From positions 54,164 through 118,163 of the forward strand of contig JASJFT010000057.1 in assembly GCA_030770425.1 (NCBI GenBank): a stretch of 64,000 nucleotides of DNA. The letters are read 5' to 3'. Shown in pieces: positions 35,577 through 49,198 of this stretch. The DNA is from Darksidea phi. Lineage: Eukaryota > Ascomycota > Dothideomycetes > Pleosporales > Lentitheciaceae. Made by a program: the position numbers and the translations under genes. The first letter of the stretch is position 1, and every line of letters starts with the position of its first letter. Below the pieces are notes generated by a model. The model was not told the DNA's origin and made no database searches. It saw nothing but the letters and a program-made list of their open reading frames with translations.

Positions 35577-36721
35577 TCCGCTAACAATCCATCATTAGCT
35601 ATCTGCTCCAAAACATATTCGTCGAAGTCATCCTCTCCCATATCTATTCTGTCTATCTCTGCATCAAGCATATCGTCATCAAATTCCTCGCTTTCTTCAT
35701 CAATAACGGCTACCTGCGCTGATTCATCTGGTATTCTTTCGTTTACTGAGAAACTTGGAAGACCTGGATCGATAAGCATGTGAGAATCGATCTTCCCCGG
35801 TATTGGACGATTGCTAGCTCTGTGGAAATACGCCTCAATTAGCTCTATAGTCATGGTCACATCCACACCTGGATTGTGCCAATATTTTGAAAGCTCTCGC
35901 CGCTTTGGGAATACGATGCGGTGTAGTACACCCAGACTCAGCGGAAAGGTCGATCTGTTAAGATTCGTAGTTGATCTGACAAGATTCCACCATAATAAGG
36001 GACACTCTACCTTCTTTGGCTTCGGCGGTATTAAGTTGGCTCTCCCGGCTTTCTCCAGTCCGAACTGCAAGCATAGAAAATCTTGATTGTTTTTGCTCCA
36101 GTCGAGAAAGATCTACAAGCTCCCATGTTTCTGAAGGTAGATTAGCGGTGTTTAAAACAATATGGGCTCACTAACTGTAGTGTAAGAATCGATCATGTCG
36201 CCAATTTCACCCCAGGATATGCCTCGGGTAGGTAGGTTATCAACAGCGCCATAGTGTAAAGCAAATTGTGCTTTCTATAGAAACTTACGGTACGTATCGT
36301 TGCTCCTTCGACGCTTTAGGCAGGTTGATTTAAGTCTCTCGAAGAATTCGAGGGTTGATATGCCATGATTAATTGAAGTTGGAGGGACGATCTATTCCCG
36401 GAGGGCATTTGCGGCAGCGATTTAGAAAACGGCTTCGTGCTTTAGGGTATCTAGTAATTTCGTACTATACTCGAAGTCGACAATGATCGTCGTGTATGGG
36501 TTTTTGGTCCATGCTTTCATAACACGAAGGACTGGTGGCGTCAGCGGGAACGGCCGTTTGGGGTGAAAGATCGCTCTCAAGGCTGTTGAATAACCATCTG
36601 GTTCATTTTCAGCTGTAGAAAGGTATTTTGGACCGGCACAAGTAGATCTGGGATCGGCGAATACGGCAAGTGGCATTCGAGTATAACACTTCCGGTACTG
36701 AAGGTACGAACATGTAGCTTC
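35577..36721 (-). pseudogene. exonuclease-like (RNase H-fold, DEDD-type) protein relic
   Basis: Minus-strand fragments in more than one frame. YTTIIVDFEYSTKLLDTLKH (about 36420-36500) resembles the first DEDD motif (xDFEY). SWGEIGDMIDSYTT lies in the middle. A third block (35577-36070) has LGVLHRIVFPKRRELSKYWH and HNPGVDVTMTIELIEAYF, resembling the last motif (H-x-x-x-x-D). An acidic tail (DEESEEFDDDMLDAEIDRID) runs into an artefactual poly-C. TAG stops interrupt the frame near 36400 and 36280. The 5' end overlaps the altered 3' end of COG4. The family assignment is by motif order only. Confidence 0.45.
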
Positions 36722-39057
36722 ATGATAAGCGTCATTTGACTGCACTTCGCGAACGCATCCCTAAGCCCATACCTGCCTCCGGCAACCGCCGCCGTTATGA
36801 TCCCCGAGATATCGCGTTCTAGTCTCACAGCACCAAGTTCATTGACAAGCCCATAGTAGCTCTTGATACGTCTCTCTAGCGCAGTAGCGAGATACGCGAC
36901 CGCGACGGTGAGCAAGCGTTCGAAATTCGCGGACGTAAGGATACGCTTGATGGGGCGAATGAGCGCGCTCCATCCGCGATCGAAGCGCGATTTTACTAGG
37001 TTGTCGGTGTCGTCTTCGTCGTCTGCGGCGGCGCCTTCGGAGGGTTTGTAGTTCACTTCACGGAAGGCTTCAGTAAGGATAGGTCGGACGCGGGGTTTCA
37101 AGACGTTATAGAAGGCTACTTGGATTCGGTCGTTAAGGAGCTCGCCGCTTTTAACAGCAAAGGCATGTTCCATCGATCTGAGTGTGTTTTCGACGAATTT
37201 GGCGTCGTGGCCGAACGGGAATAGGTTCTCGAGGTTAGACTTAGGTGCTTCTTCTCCGCCGGTAGATTGAGCGGGAGGTAAGTCGAGCTGCTGTTGGATG
37301 ATGCGCTTGATGTAGCCGTTGGCGATGTCAAGGTTATTAAGTAGGACAAGAAACGCGATGACTATGTCTTCAGGCGGAAGACCGCCAGGAATAACGGCTC
37401 TTGGGTAGCTTTCGTCGCGCATCTTACGCTGGATCATGCCGATGAATTCGGTGCTGAGTACTCGGCCGATGTCTGGGACTATAGTACCAATAACGGTTCG
37501 TTGAGAGGTAGCTAAGGAACGTTGTAGGACCTGGTTGAGTATATACATGACGGTATCTACGGCAGTCGTAATAAAGGGCGGTTCTGCGCCGAGGGGTTTC
37601 GTCGGATTGAGATTAAGGTCTGAGGGTAACTGGTCCATCTGGAAGGCTTTCTCCACGGACCGTCTGAAGAAGAAGGTCGTCATAATGTTATAAGGTTCGA
37701 TTAGATGGCTTGTCACCTTTCTGTTTAGGCCACTAGTAGAGAGGAAGTGCGGCATGACTAGCCCATGATCGATACGGTCTTCTGGCTCAACGGGCTATAG
37801 ATGTCAGAAAACGTTGCGGAGGATATCGAATGAGTAGCAGCCATCGCGTCGTCAAACTTAGGGAATAGTTGCGGAAGATATACAGATAGAACTTACAGCA
37901 CACTTAGATGAGATAAATCGTGAGTATAGCGCCCATCGACCTAGTACTAGAGCGCTCTCAGCGAGTAGCGCATCGACCTCCTTCATGTTTACCGCCCCTT
38001 CATCCTCGCTCGTCCATCCGGTGGCGTTGGCAGGTGAGCTTGAGCGGGGCGTTCCTGAAGCTGGTTTCTGTGACGGCAAGAAGCTCTGAACGAGAAATGA
38101 GAATGGATACGACTTGATATCGGTTAGCTTCCGGTCTATAGTGCGCTCATCGTACCAGGTATCTAGTATAATGCCGCCCTGTATATCGGCCTCGATCTGA
38201 AGCCGTTCGATAACTTTCGCCATTACGCCCGGCCCATAGTAACGCTCTACTAGAGGCTTATGGCCATCCACAAGCTGTGTAATGTGCTCAAACAATTCAG
38301 TAATAACTTTGCCGTAGAAGTAGCCCTCATTCCTTTGTAGACCAGTAACGGAATTGAAGTTTGCCCGCGCTCTTGAAGCTACGCCCTGACATACATAACG
38401 CCCGTATGCATCCAAGCCTACGTCTATCCGCCCAATTAAGGGGAATAGCTTGAAGAACCTCGTTACCCGCGAGCTATCTCCATCTTGGGCAGCCTTCTCA
38501 AACTCTCGTAGAAATAGCCCACACAGCGACTCGGCGGTAGTATTCAGCGTTACCCGTGGAAGGTCGGGTACTTCGGCTGTAGGTACAATCCCTTCTGTAA
38601 AGCTGCTGTCTATGACCTCGTCTGGTATTTTTAAAGCCCTACTCAGATAGCCTGCGGCCGTCTCCCAGTCCTGCGCACCCATGGAGCCATGTACGCCTAG
38701 TACGCATGCCTTTAGTTCTGCCACCTGCTCTACTACGTCTAGCGTCGCCTTCACATTCGACTGCTCCTGGTCTAATCGCTCGATGGCGCTCGAGATGCGG
38801 TTCGCGGTCGAGGCGGCGTCGGCGAGCATGCCATTGCTGATGGCGCGCGTGTTAACCACGTGGGTGCCGAGGTGGCCGCGAAGGAGGTCGAGTCTGCCCA
38901 GTTCGCGCGACAGGCCCTTTTGCGAGGCTATGAGGTCGTTGAGGCGCTGCGTTACGGTGGTCTCTTGCTGGTGCAGATGGGCGAGGGCTTGGTGGATCTC
39001 CGCCAGCGAGGTGGTCGCGAAGATGTCGGGCTCGTGAGCCACGGTTCTATTCTCCAT
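36577..39057 (-). CDS. COG4: conserved oligomeric Golgi complex subunit 4, with replaced C-terminus
   Basis: Tether subunit of the COG complex for retrograde vesicle traffic at the Golgi. Exons complement(37897-39057, 36577-37794), one 102-bp GT-AG intron, 792 aa. The N-terminal coiled coil (residues 10-120, EIHQALAHLHQQETTVTQRL) is followed by the core. Diagnostic strings are AYGRYVCQGVASRARANF, ALYSRFISSKC, RKVTSHLIEPYNIMTTFFFR and SVEKAFQMDQLP. The C-terminal GGRYGLRDAFAKCSQMTLIM matches the family up to about 36721. After that the expected acidic MxMEExEWEE tail is replaced by 47 unrelated residues encoded by sequence shared with the exonuclease-like relic. This is the only clear housekeeping gene in the window. 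Whether it still works is unclear. Confidence 0.9.
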
Positions 39058-39306
39058 GTTCGGAAATAATGCGGACGTGGAATGCAGCGGGGATCAACGG
39101 CTTGGAGTGTGAATTACGTTATGTAAGAGTTGCCGATGCCAAGAAATCGTTAGCTTAGACCCCCACCAGTTTGAAGATGCCGTTATCACCGTTATTCCTA
39201 CTGCTAGGCTCCAATCCGTGCTAATACTAGGAGATACGCTTATACTAAAATGTTTCATCCACCCTAACTCCTCCTATGAGACTCGGCGGAAATAGTTTCG
39301 TCTCGC
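39058..39306. promoter_or_regulatory. COG4 upstream region
   Basis: 249 bp between the COG4 start and the stop of the next minus-strand gene, so the COG4 promoter must lie here or within the 3' end of P450-C. No clear TATA box. Confidence 0.35.
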
Positions 39307-41118
39307 CTATTCTAAATCCTTCCAGAAATCATCCCGAGGCTTGAACGTTAGATACGGACCGTCATGGCCGGCTATGAACTGATCATACAACTGGAACTCA
39401 TCGGTACGTCCCCTCCCAATCGTACTCCCCGCTTTCCCTCCCCCAACACTGTCGAGCTTAGTGTCCTGTACGCGCTCAAAGTCAAAATACCACACAGTCT
39501 TGGCCAGCACAAGACTAGCCTCCATATATGCCATAGTCTTCCCCGCGCATGATCGCGAACCAACTCCGAAGGGCGCGAAGGCTTCGTGGACGTGCTTGCG
39601 GTTATTCTTGGCGTTATCGTCCGCAAGCCATCGCTCGGGTTTGAAGGCGAAGGGCTCGGGGAAATATTCTTCGTTGTGATGGATTGTGTATGTGTTGACG
39701 CCGACCCATGTCCCGGCGGGTACTGCGTGACCATCAATGATGAGGGGTTCGTTGCTGTCGCCATCGCCTACGGGAAGTTCTCGCCATAGCGTGCCGGAAA
39801 TGGGAGGTGAGATGCGCATGCTTTCATCGAGGACGGCGCGGAGGTATGTGCAGCTTGACAGTAGTGAACCTGTTTGGATTTCAGCGCTGGAGGAGAACTT
39901 GTCGCGAATTTCCGAGGTGAGTCTTGAGTAGCAGCTGGGGTTACGCGAGAGGTAGAAGAAGGCGGCTGATAAGGTCGTTGCTGTGGTATCGCCCCCTTTT
40001 TCTTAAGTTAGCGTTGCCCAACAGAAGAAGGGTCGTGGAGATACCAGGGAGAGGGTCATACCGGCAGGGAAGAAGAAAGTAGCCTCCGACCAAAGCTCAC
40101 TCATTCTAATTTTTGTCCCCGTCTCAGGGTCTTTAGCATCCACCACGTACGAAAACAAATCCTCCTTCGCATCCTTCCCCTCAGCCAGCCTCTCCTTCAC
40201 AAGTCGCTTTAGCAAAAAATAGTACTGCATCCGCAACTTATACAGCGCCGGAAACAAAAACTCAACCCCCATCCACTGCACCCCTGGTGCCTGAATATAC
40301 ACATTATTGCGATAACTGCCGCCCTCTAGACCTTTTAATACAAATGCATTTGTCTCCTTGGTCTGCAGGTCGAGATCGTAGCCGAAGCCGAATTTGCCAA
40401 TAACTTCGAGGCCGAGCCGCTTGCAGCGAACGGACATGTTTGCAGGTTCGTTGGCGCGGCTGGCGCGCAGGAGCAGCACAAGGAATGTGTTTATGTGGGT
40501 GAGGAGGATAGGTTCGAAGCGGCGCATCTTTTGCTCCGAGAGGGCCTTGCTTATCATGCGGCGTTTTATGCGGTGCAGGTCCTTGTTAAGGCAGTTGAAG
40601 ATGCTGTAGGTGTCGGGTTTTATTTGTGTGACGAGATAGGAGGGGACTTTGTTAATGCGTTCGCTTTGGTAGATGTCTATGGTACTTATTAGAGAGGGGA
40701 AGAAGCGTTATGTGTTCCTTGGTGAAGTTACCGTGTAGAGCTCGATGCGAGTTGAAGACCAGCTTATTGGGTCCATGTCTGATGACAGGGCCTATTCATC
40801 GTTAGTTAAATGTATGGAGAGGGCTATGTTGAGGGTGCAAAGACTTGCCATATTTTTGGTGGTCAAGGTAGGTTACCAAATGTTGCCGCTTGAGCAATGC
40901 ATAGATTGCGACATACCAGTCTGTGATTGCGGCAACAACGGGGCCGGGGTATTTGCTCAGAGGATGGAGTGTGAGCCGGTAGCTGTAGACGACGATGGAC
41001 TATTACAGGTGAGTGGAGAAGATCTTAAAATGTTCGACTATACACCTACCCGCAACACGAACGCGAACAAGAGGTATTCGCCGACAGTGTAGAAGATATC
41101 AAAAGCGCTCCACGCCAT
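39307..41118 (-). CDS. cytochrome P450, intact, with a GC-AG intron (P450-C)
   Basis: Fungal monooxygenase of unknown substrate. Five exons, complement(41050-41118, 40849-40999, 40732-40791, 40062-40676, 39307-39995), 527 aa, phases consistent. Intron 2 uses a GCAAGT donor (minus strand at 40848), restoring the conserved KYGPVIRHGPNKLVFNS. The N-terminal anchor FDIFYTVGEYLLFAFVLR is followed by RLTLHPLSKYPGPVVAAIT. Further motifs are the I-helix FFPAGGDTTATT (across intron 4), K-helix DESMRISPP, FKPERWL, and heme loop FGVGSRSCAGK with the Cys ligand. The layout matches trichothecene/benzoate-type fungal P450s (CYP60/CYP53-like groups), but the subfamily is not assignable. ATG 41118 is chosen because upstream in-frame sequence is not P450-like. 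Confidence 0.9.
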
Positions 41119-42118
41119 TCTTGCTAGCAGGTGGTTAACTAGTGTCGGTTTCGATACAGTGAGGAAGAGAGACGTTGAGCAAAAACACAGATCAGGGCCT
41201 GGCAGGTTTTCATAGGCGCCCGTACATATGTGGCACAGCACACACAAACGTGACCTCGGTTTCCGACACTTATTAAAAGTTGGTGTTTCACAGAAACTCT
41301 CACACGATAATATCACAGGTTGAATGTCTGTATGCCTGTAGCTGCATGTCGGCGACTATCGGATCATGCGTATTTCAGTTGCCCACGTCTTTCAAACCTT
41401 GAGAGTCAGCCTAGCCTGCAGAGCTGCACGTTGGTGAGCCTAGTACACGCCGCATTGCAATAGCCTATCCGCGTGTTCATTTAGATTCGGATGTCTCACC
41501 GGTTCAACACATTACCCACGCGAGCGTTTCACAAGGCTAGTGTCTAGCTTGGCGTTGACCGGCGACTTCACTCCAAGCGCCCCAATTTTCAGCTCTCATT
41601 TGATTGGTTGTTTCCTTTTTATTGGTTGCCTTCTCTCGAAGTGGTTGCCCCTGTGTTCGCCAGTTTCCTGCTTTTTAGTCCTACCATACCGACAGTTTGG
41701 TTCATTAGTTTTTAGTATTGCCGTACCGACAGTTTGGATGAGTACACCACAAAAGCGGCGAGGACTTTGGGCCGAGAAAATGGAAAGGAGTCAGCGCCGT
41801 TGCGGATCCGGGACTAGCGTGACATCTTGTGAGGCGTGGCTTCATTCTTTCCCGCTTCCGGCTACAACGTTCATGGCATAAGGCATATGACTCGATTAAG
41901 CTAGGCAAGATTAGATTGGCAAGTGCTATCTCCTCTCCGTTGTTACCTTCATGTCTTGGAAATTCTCTTGGGTATCTGGGCGTCTAAGACTTGTGATACT
42001 GAGAAAGCAACTAGTAGCGTTTTACGATTGAAGTATTCTAAACGAATGTTCATGGCCGCCTATAGAAAGGATTTTAGGAAAATTACTGCACAGGATACCA
42101 GAGCTCGAAGACAAAAGT
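41119..42118. other. intergenic; no gene, lost KS region expected here
   Basis: Three ORFs of 67-113 codons with no recognisable motif. KS sequence (including the active-site Cys and the EAHGTGT box) expected upstream of PKS relic 3 is not present. Confidence 0.45.
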
Positions 42119-45100
42119 TGCAAAGATACCAGCAACAAGGCAATTCTGATTCTGGAGAGGGGAATTATCCCCCCAAATGCCTTGTTCGATAGCATCAACC
42201 CTGAGATAGACTGTGACTTCTATAATCTCAAGGTTAGTCACAGCGAAATCTCCTTTCTGCCTGTATCTATGACTATCTCAGGGTTTACGTCGACTTTCTA
42301 TCAATTCCTTCGGATTTGGTGGTTTAAACTCGCATGTCATTTTGGAAGAGAGTGGACTCGTAGGTCATCACAATACGATAAAGCATCCCGAAGGTATGAC
42401 CAACGGGTATCATACTCACCATTCCACCGACTCGTCGTTCACGAATGCCAACAGACCTCAAACCATGACGTTCACAGCCAAGGACGAAACTGCACTGAAG
42501 CGAATGATAAATGCATATAGTTCGTACTACGATGCAAGCATACGTGGCAAGCCGGAAAAGCTGCAACAACTTACATACACATTGGCCAAAAGGCGAAGTA
42601 AATTCCCGTGGCGCTCTTTCGCAATGGTTAGTTCTGGACCGGATACACAGCTCAACGTCGATGAAATTTATAGTAGTGCTACCAGGGTGGAGTCCCGGGA
42701 AATTGGATATATGCTTTGTGTTTACCGGTCAGGGAGCGCAGTATACCGGCATGGGCCAAGCACTTTTGGAGTACCCTGTCTTCGCCTCCACACTCTACGC
42801 TATGAACGTCATCTATCACGATCTAGGTGCGACCTGGGATATCATCGGTAAGTATGTTCTCTGAGCTACAACGAAAATTGTTTAAATGTATCGCTAATAC
42901 TTCTTCCACACCGCAGATGAGATGCGCGATGGTAAAAACTTCAAAAGCCCAGAATACAGCCAACCACTGTGCACAGCGCTCCGGATTGCACTGATAGAGT
43001 TGTTTAAGAGCTGGAATGTAGTACCATTGACTGTTGTTGGACATTCGAGCGGAGAAATCGTTGCGGCGTATGCAATAGGCGCACTTGATCTTCCCTCTGC
43101 CTGCAAAGTCGCTTACTGGAGAGGTAAGCCGGCTAGCTCGCTCGTACAATTAACTACAGTGCTAGGCGCTATGTTGAGTGTGAATCTCTCCGAATCTGCG
43201 GCAGCCGAACATCTGTCGACATGCGGCTCTGTGAACGTTACCGTTAGCGGACATAGCATCAGCATCGAAGAGTTTCATACATATTTGACCATTTCAAGCA
43301 TTCATGCAGTTCGAGTCCATGCAGGTGCTGCATATCATTCTCCGGCGATGGAAACCATCGCGGCAGAGTATCTGGAGTGCCTAACCGACATCCAAGAACA
43401 TTCCTGCAGCGACCGGGAACATCGACCTATTGGAATGATATCGACCGTAACCAGACAGCCTGTCGCACCGCATCTGGTCTCGATCGCGCAATATTGGGTC
43501 GATAATCTGGTTCACCCGTGAGATTCTCAGATGCATTGCAGTGCATGGCCAGATTGCAGCAGAACACGAAGTTCAAACTCAATAGTCGCAATGACCGTCC
43601 CATATACGATGTCATCGAGGTCGGGCCGCACGCCTCATTGCGTGGTCCTGTGATGGACACCCTGAGCCGGCAAGGCCGGCCCTCCGGGAGCGAAGTTCGC
43701 TATTGCAGTATTCTCAATAGAAAGCTCACGGACTTGCGGACATCGTTAGAGGTACCAGCTTGTCTTTTCATGCGTGGGTATCAGCGAATATTACAGTTTT
43801 AAATTCCTCAGCAACGGGAAAGCAAGCACTGCCTGTTATTACCGATGCTCCCGCGTATCCCTTCGATACTTCGCAGCGCTATTGGAGCGAGAGTAGATTT
43901 AGTCGAGACTTTCGACTTCGAGGAGGCGGCACGGTGGAAGGAATTCTTGAGATCAGAGCGAACGATTGGAATCAGCTAGAGCCCCGGTGGAGGAAGTTCG
44001 TCAGCGTTGACGAGATGCCTTGGGTGGCTGATCACATCGTCAGTGAAACCCCGCTTTTCCTTTCCCGCGGCTGGTACGTCGATCATGGCCCTCGCCGCCG
44101 TCCAAGCGAACTCGGAACTCGCCATTTCGGGAGCACGGAAAAGTCAAGAAATCTCCGGCTTTTACGTCAAGGAGGCTTCTTTCCTTTCCCCGATCATTGT
44201 TCGATCGCGAGTAGAGCTGCTTACCCACCTGCGGCCCTTGCGGAAGAGTGCTGAAAGGGTTTCTAGGTGGTGTGAAGTACGCATCTTCACGTACACGCAG
44301 AATAATGAAGAGAAAGGAACATGGACAGAGTGCTTTAAGGCCAGCATCCAGACGCAGCACGCGTATACTGCCGCGGAAGTCGATGGCGGGCTAGAGGCTC
44401 GACTAGCGAGGGACAAGGTGCGGGACGAGATTGAAAGGGCACAGCAAACGTGCATGGCAACTCTCTATGTTGCCCGAACGGCGCCCTTATCCATCCTGCG
44501 ACACTCGACTCTGCCTTTCAGTCTTGTATGACAGCAGCCTGGTCGAAATCAATGACTAGCAGTGTTCCGACCATGGTTCCACATCGAGTCTTCGATATGC
44601 ATGTCTCAGCCACTGGCTGGCAGAGCGCAACCAATTCGCCGTTACATATTCTAACGAGCGCCGAATTGCAGCCGGGGGGACAAAACTTCGCTTTCCGTGT
44701 TCTGGTAACGGGTGGGAATGGAGAGATTTTGTGCGACACAACTAAGCTCGAGATGGCGCCAGTCGCAGGGGATGTGAGTAGTGAACAGATCTCCACCGAG
44801 TGCCGAACCGGAAGCGTCATCTCTAAGGAGCGGGAACAAGAGCAAGAAGCGGCGTCAGTGGCATTTCACGCCGAACTCGACAACATGGTACTCAGAGTTA
44901 TGGAATCCACGGCCGCTGAGACGTCAAATATCGACATCGGAACGCTTCCAAAGCATCTACAGTACTATCACGCATGGATGAAATGTCAGCTGGAGGCCAG
45001 TCATACGCAGCGGCATCCCCAGGATGCCGCCACCTCTGATCTAGACGCCATCTGGCAGCAACTGGTCATGTTAAGGCCTTCGTGGAAAATGTTCATCACT

Positions 45101-48100
45101 ATTGCGCGCAATCTAACTACAATTCTCTAGACCAAATCGGACCCTCTCGAACTACTGTTCTCCACCGGAGAAGCTGAGGCATTCTATGGCGACATCTGCG
45201 GGCAAATCTGCCCTAAGCTGAACCCATTTTTCGCGCTGACTGCCCATGAAAACCCCAAGCAACGCATTCTTGAAGTGGGCGCAGGAACTGGAAGCATGAC
45301 ATCGAGAAAGCGACTGGCGCGCCTGCATTCGCGGACTATGTGTATACCGACATTAGTCCAGCTTTCTTCGACACAGCGCAATCGCGGTTCGCAAATCTTA
45401 TCAATCATAATAGGATGCAATTCAAGACATTGAAACTGGACGAAAATATAATTGGGCAATGGTTTCAAACTGGCGAATACGACATGGTGATCGCCAGTAG
45501 TGTGCTTCACGCGACATCAAGCGTGAAATCATCACTTCAAAATGTGCGGCACGTGCTAAGACCAGGCGGGAAGCTCGTACTTTTGGAACCTACTGCACCA
45601 GAAGAGAGAATTGGTAGCTTTGCGTTTGGCACGTTACCTGGCTGGTGGCGTGGTGACGAGCCAAAGGATGCAATTAGTCCTGCCCTCTGTGAGGATGAAT
45701 GGGACACATTGTTGAAAGATACGGGCTTCAGCGGAAACGACGTCGTGGTAAAGAATTGGAAAGACCCTCGATGCAACTACTTCAGTATCATCGTCAGCAC
45801 TGCTGACGTAGGAAAGGCAGAAGAGCGAAGCGAGTTTCACAAGGGACATATCATCTTCGTAACTGCAGAATCAACTAACCAGCATGCGCTGATCGTGCAG
45901 CTGTTGCGAGGGGTCAAGGAGCGAGGGCAGTACATGCACAAGATCACCTCATTGGCATCGATCTCGAACGAATCCATATCCAACAATGACATTGTCGTGT
46001 TCCTTCTCGAAATGGAAGGGCCGATTGTGGAAAGTATGGACGAGCTCGGTTTCGAGCAGCTCAAAACTGTACTTTTACGCACCAAGCAGCTGCTTTGGGT
46101 GTGTACGGCTGTTCCAAGCGATGCATCGTATCCTGCCAAGTGCCTGTCGAATGGACTACTGAGAAGCCTTCGCACTGAAGATGTGGAAAAGCGGATCATA
46201 AAATTGTCAATCGAAGATGCAAATTCCACATTCTCAACAGAATCGGTCGTTTCGAGTATCGTCAAGGTCTTCAGAGCATCATTCGAGACACAGTCCCGAG
46301 AGATCGAATACTCGCTAAGGAATGGTCAGCTTTTCACGCCTCGCCTTGCCTACAAGGAATCACTTGAGGCTGACATCCGCGCCGCCGTGTCACCTTCGCT
46401 GCGAATGGAGCCTTGGTCCTCCAAGCCGGCCGTGAAGCTCGACGTGAGTGCGCCTGGGAACATCGATTCGCTGCAGTTTGTCGAAGATCTCGATTTTAGT
46501 ATCGAGATGGGCCCATACGACGTCGAGATCGAGGCTAAAGCTTGGGGACTCAGTTTCCGCGACGTCCTTCTTGCTCTCGGTCGTCAACAAGGAAATGAAT
46601 TCGGGTTCGATTGCGCGGGCGTAGTTACCAGAGTAGGAAGAAGATGTACCGGAATATCCCTGGGAGACCGTATTGTCATGTCCGCAATTGGCTCCATGCG
46701 GCAGTATCCCAGATGCCATGAGATGGAGGTTCAAAAGATTCCACCAGAGATGAGCTTCGAAGCCGCCGCAAGTATTACAGGTCCAGCATCGACTGCAATC
46801 TACAGCTTGATCGAGGTCGCACGATTGCGTCCTAGGGAAAAGATACTGGTACATTCGGCAACTGGAGCAACTGGCCAACTTGCGGTGATGCTAGCACAAG
46901 CCCTGGGAGCAGAGGTGTATTGCACAGTGGGCAGCGAAGCTAAGAAACAACTAGTCATTGATCGCTTCGGAATCTCTCCGGAGCATATCTTCTACAGCCG
47001 CGATACATCGTTCGCGCAGGGTGTGAAACGCGTTACCGAAGGCTATGGTGTCGATGTCCTTTTGAACAGTCTGTCGGGCGATGCTCTTATTGCTGGGTGG
47101 GAATGCATGGCTCTATACGGGCGTTTCATCGAGATTGGGAAAGCGGATATGATGGCGAACGAAGGCCTACCCATGAGTGGCTTCCAGCGCAATGTTGCCT
47201 TTGCGGGTATTGACTTCTACCATACCTCGAAGTTCAGAAAGGACATCAGCCAGAGTATGCTGGCGAAGGTCACGGAGCTGTTTGATCAGGGCAAGTTGAC
47301 GACCCCGAGTCCCCTTCACGTTTATCCAGTGTCCAAGGTTGAAGAAGCCTTCCGATACATGCAGAGCGGCCAGCATATGGGCAGGATTGTGATAGCTCCT
47401 GAGCAGGGTCAAGTTGTCCCGGTGAGTCGGATCCTGGCTCTGAATACTTACTGCAAAGGCTAACCTTGCCTGTAAAGAAATACTTGAACAAGAGGCCCAC
47501 ATGGAAGTTTAAAAGCGATGCGTCTTATCTTATTGTGGGTGGGTTCGGCGGCATCGGGCGAGCGGTCATGCCCTGGATGGCGAGTAAGGGCGCCAAGCAC
47601 ATCATAGTTCTCTCGCGTTCGGGACCCGTATCAGCATCCGCAAGTGGAGTGGTTGAGAAACTCGAGAAGCCTGGAGTTCGGGTCTATGCTCCAAAATGCG
47701 ATGCATCTTCCGAAGAAGATCTGCAAAGGGCATTAGACGTGGCGAATAAGCATATGCCCCCCATCAAAGGATGCATCAATGCTGCCATGGCGCTGAACGT
47801 AAGTTCCACACAAGTTGACTGCTCTCCAGTTAAATCGTGAATCTTCCCCTAACCATAGCGCAGGATACAATGTTCGCCAACATGTCGTACGCTCAATGGA
47901 CCGTAACCGTAAACGCAAAGCACAAATCCTCAGTCCATCTCTCCGCCCTCCTCCCAAGGGACCTCGACTTCTTCCTACCCCCCTCTAGCCTGGCAGGCAT
48001 CTACGGCACACCAAGCCAGTGCAACTACAGTTCCGGTTGCGCATCGCAAGACGCAGTTGCTCGCGAACGCGTCATAAAAGGCCTCAAAGCAGTGTCACTG

Positions 48101-48734
48101 GACATTGGATGGATGCGGACAATCGGCGTGGTGGCAGGATCGCAGCTTTACCAACGCGTTCGAGAGCGAGAGGCGGATATGCAACAGATCGAGGAAGAGG
48201 AACTCATTGCCCTGCTAGATGTGTATTGCGATCCAGGGCGTGCTGTTGGAAACGAGGAAGATAGTCAGATTTTGCTCGGTCCAGTTATTCCAGCTGATGT
48301 ACGCGCCAAGGGCGAAGAGCTACCGCCTATCCTGCAACTCCCACTATTCATTGGATTCGACAGCCCGCGCGCTCTCAATGAGCCCTCATCAACTACGAGT
48401 GCTGATCAGATGAAGCCATCCGCATTGTACAAAGCGGCTGCCACCACCGATGAGAAGGTCCGCGTCGTGGTGGATGCGTTGCACTACGGTTCCGAGCATC
48501 CCTAAATTAGGGGGGGCACCCCTAAATTAGGGGGGTTGGGCCCTAATTAGGGGGGCAGGAACCCTAATTAGGGCCCCGCCCCGCCCTAATTTAGGGGTGC
48601 TGGCCCCCCCAATTATAGAATTTTTATAACAATATTATATATACTATAGTATTAGGTATAGTATTAGGTATAGTATCAGGTACAGTATTAGGCACAGTAT
48701 TAGGTACAGTAGCTAGCTAATATCGAGCTTATAG

Positions 48735-48768
48735 AGCCCTCACGATTAGTCGACTAATCGTGAGGGCT
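48735..48768. repeat. perfect 34-bp palindrome in the element
   Basis: Left half AGCCCTCACGATTAGTC is followed immediately by its exact reverse complement. Related imperfect versions occur at about 48790-48823 and 49437-49470, and three in copy 2 (63270-63413). Confidence 0.9.
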
Positions 48769-48825
48769 TACCAGGTACAGCGAACTAACAGCCCTCGCGA
48801 TTAAACGACTAATCGCGTGAGCTCA

Positions 48826-49020
48826 GCGGCTGGCTGATATCGAACTCAGTAGCTGGCTGATATTAAGCTCGGCGGCTGGTTGATATCGAGCTTAGCAGCT
48901 GGCTGATGCCGAGCTTAGTAGCTAGCTAATACAGAGCTTAGCAGCTGGCTGATATCGATCTTAGTAGCTAGCTAATACAGAGCTTAGTAGCTAGCTAATA
49001 TAGAGCTCAGTAGCTAGGTC
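48826..49020. repeat. 23-bp subterminal array, left arm
   Basis: About eight copies of a 23-bp unit of the form CTGATATCGAGCTTAGTAGCTGG with transitions. The right arm (49199-49440) has the reverse complement, so the two arms can pair into a large hairpin. Confidence 0.8.
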
Positions 49021-49198
49021 GTTGGGTAGTATTAAGGGCGCGTAGGGCGCGCGGGTGTTCGCGGGTATTCACATGCTAGCATGTGAAATTTTCTACGTTA
49101 TATACTTAACAACCTTAATATTATATACTTACCCTCTCGCTCCTCCTTGATAGTAATATAATAAGAACTATATAGTTTATACAACTAAGCAAGGTACC

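Noticed and set aside
41700..41900. tRNA-like GC-rich stretch
   Set aside because: No cloverleaf arms, B box or anticodon arrangement could be fitted; no tRNA gene was found anywhere in the window.
45340..47463. Long 707-codon ORF as an independent MT-ER protein
   Set aside because: Its start lies inside the MT domain after the SAM motif and it is flanked by AT-DH and KR-ACP of the same PKS relic.
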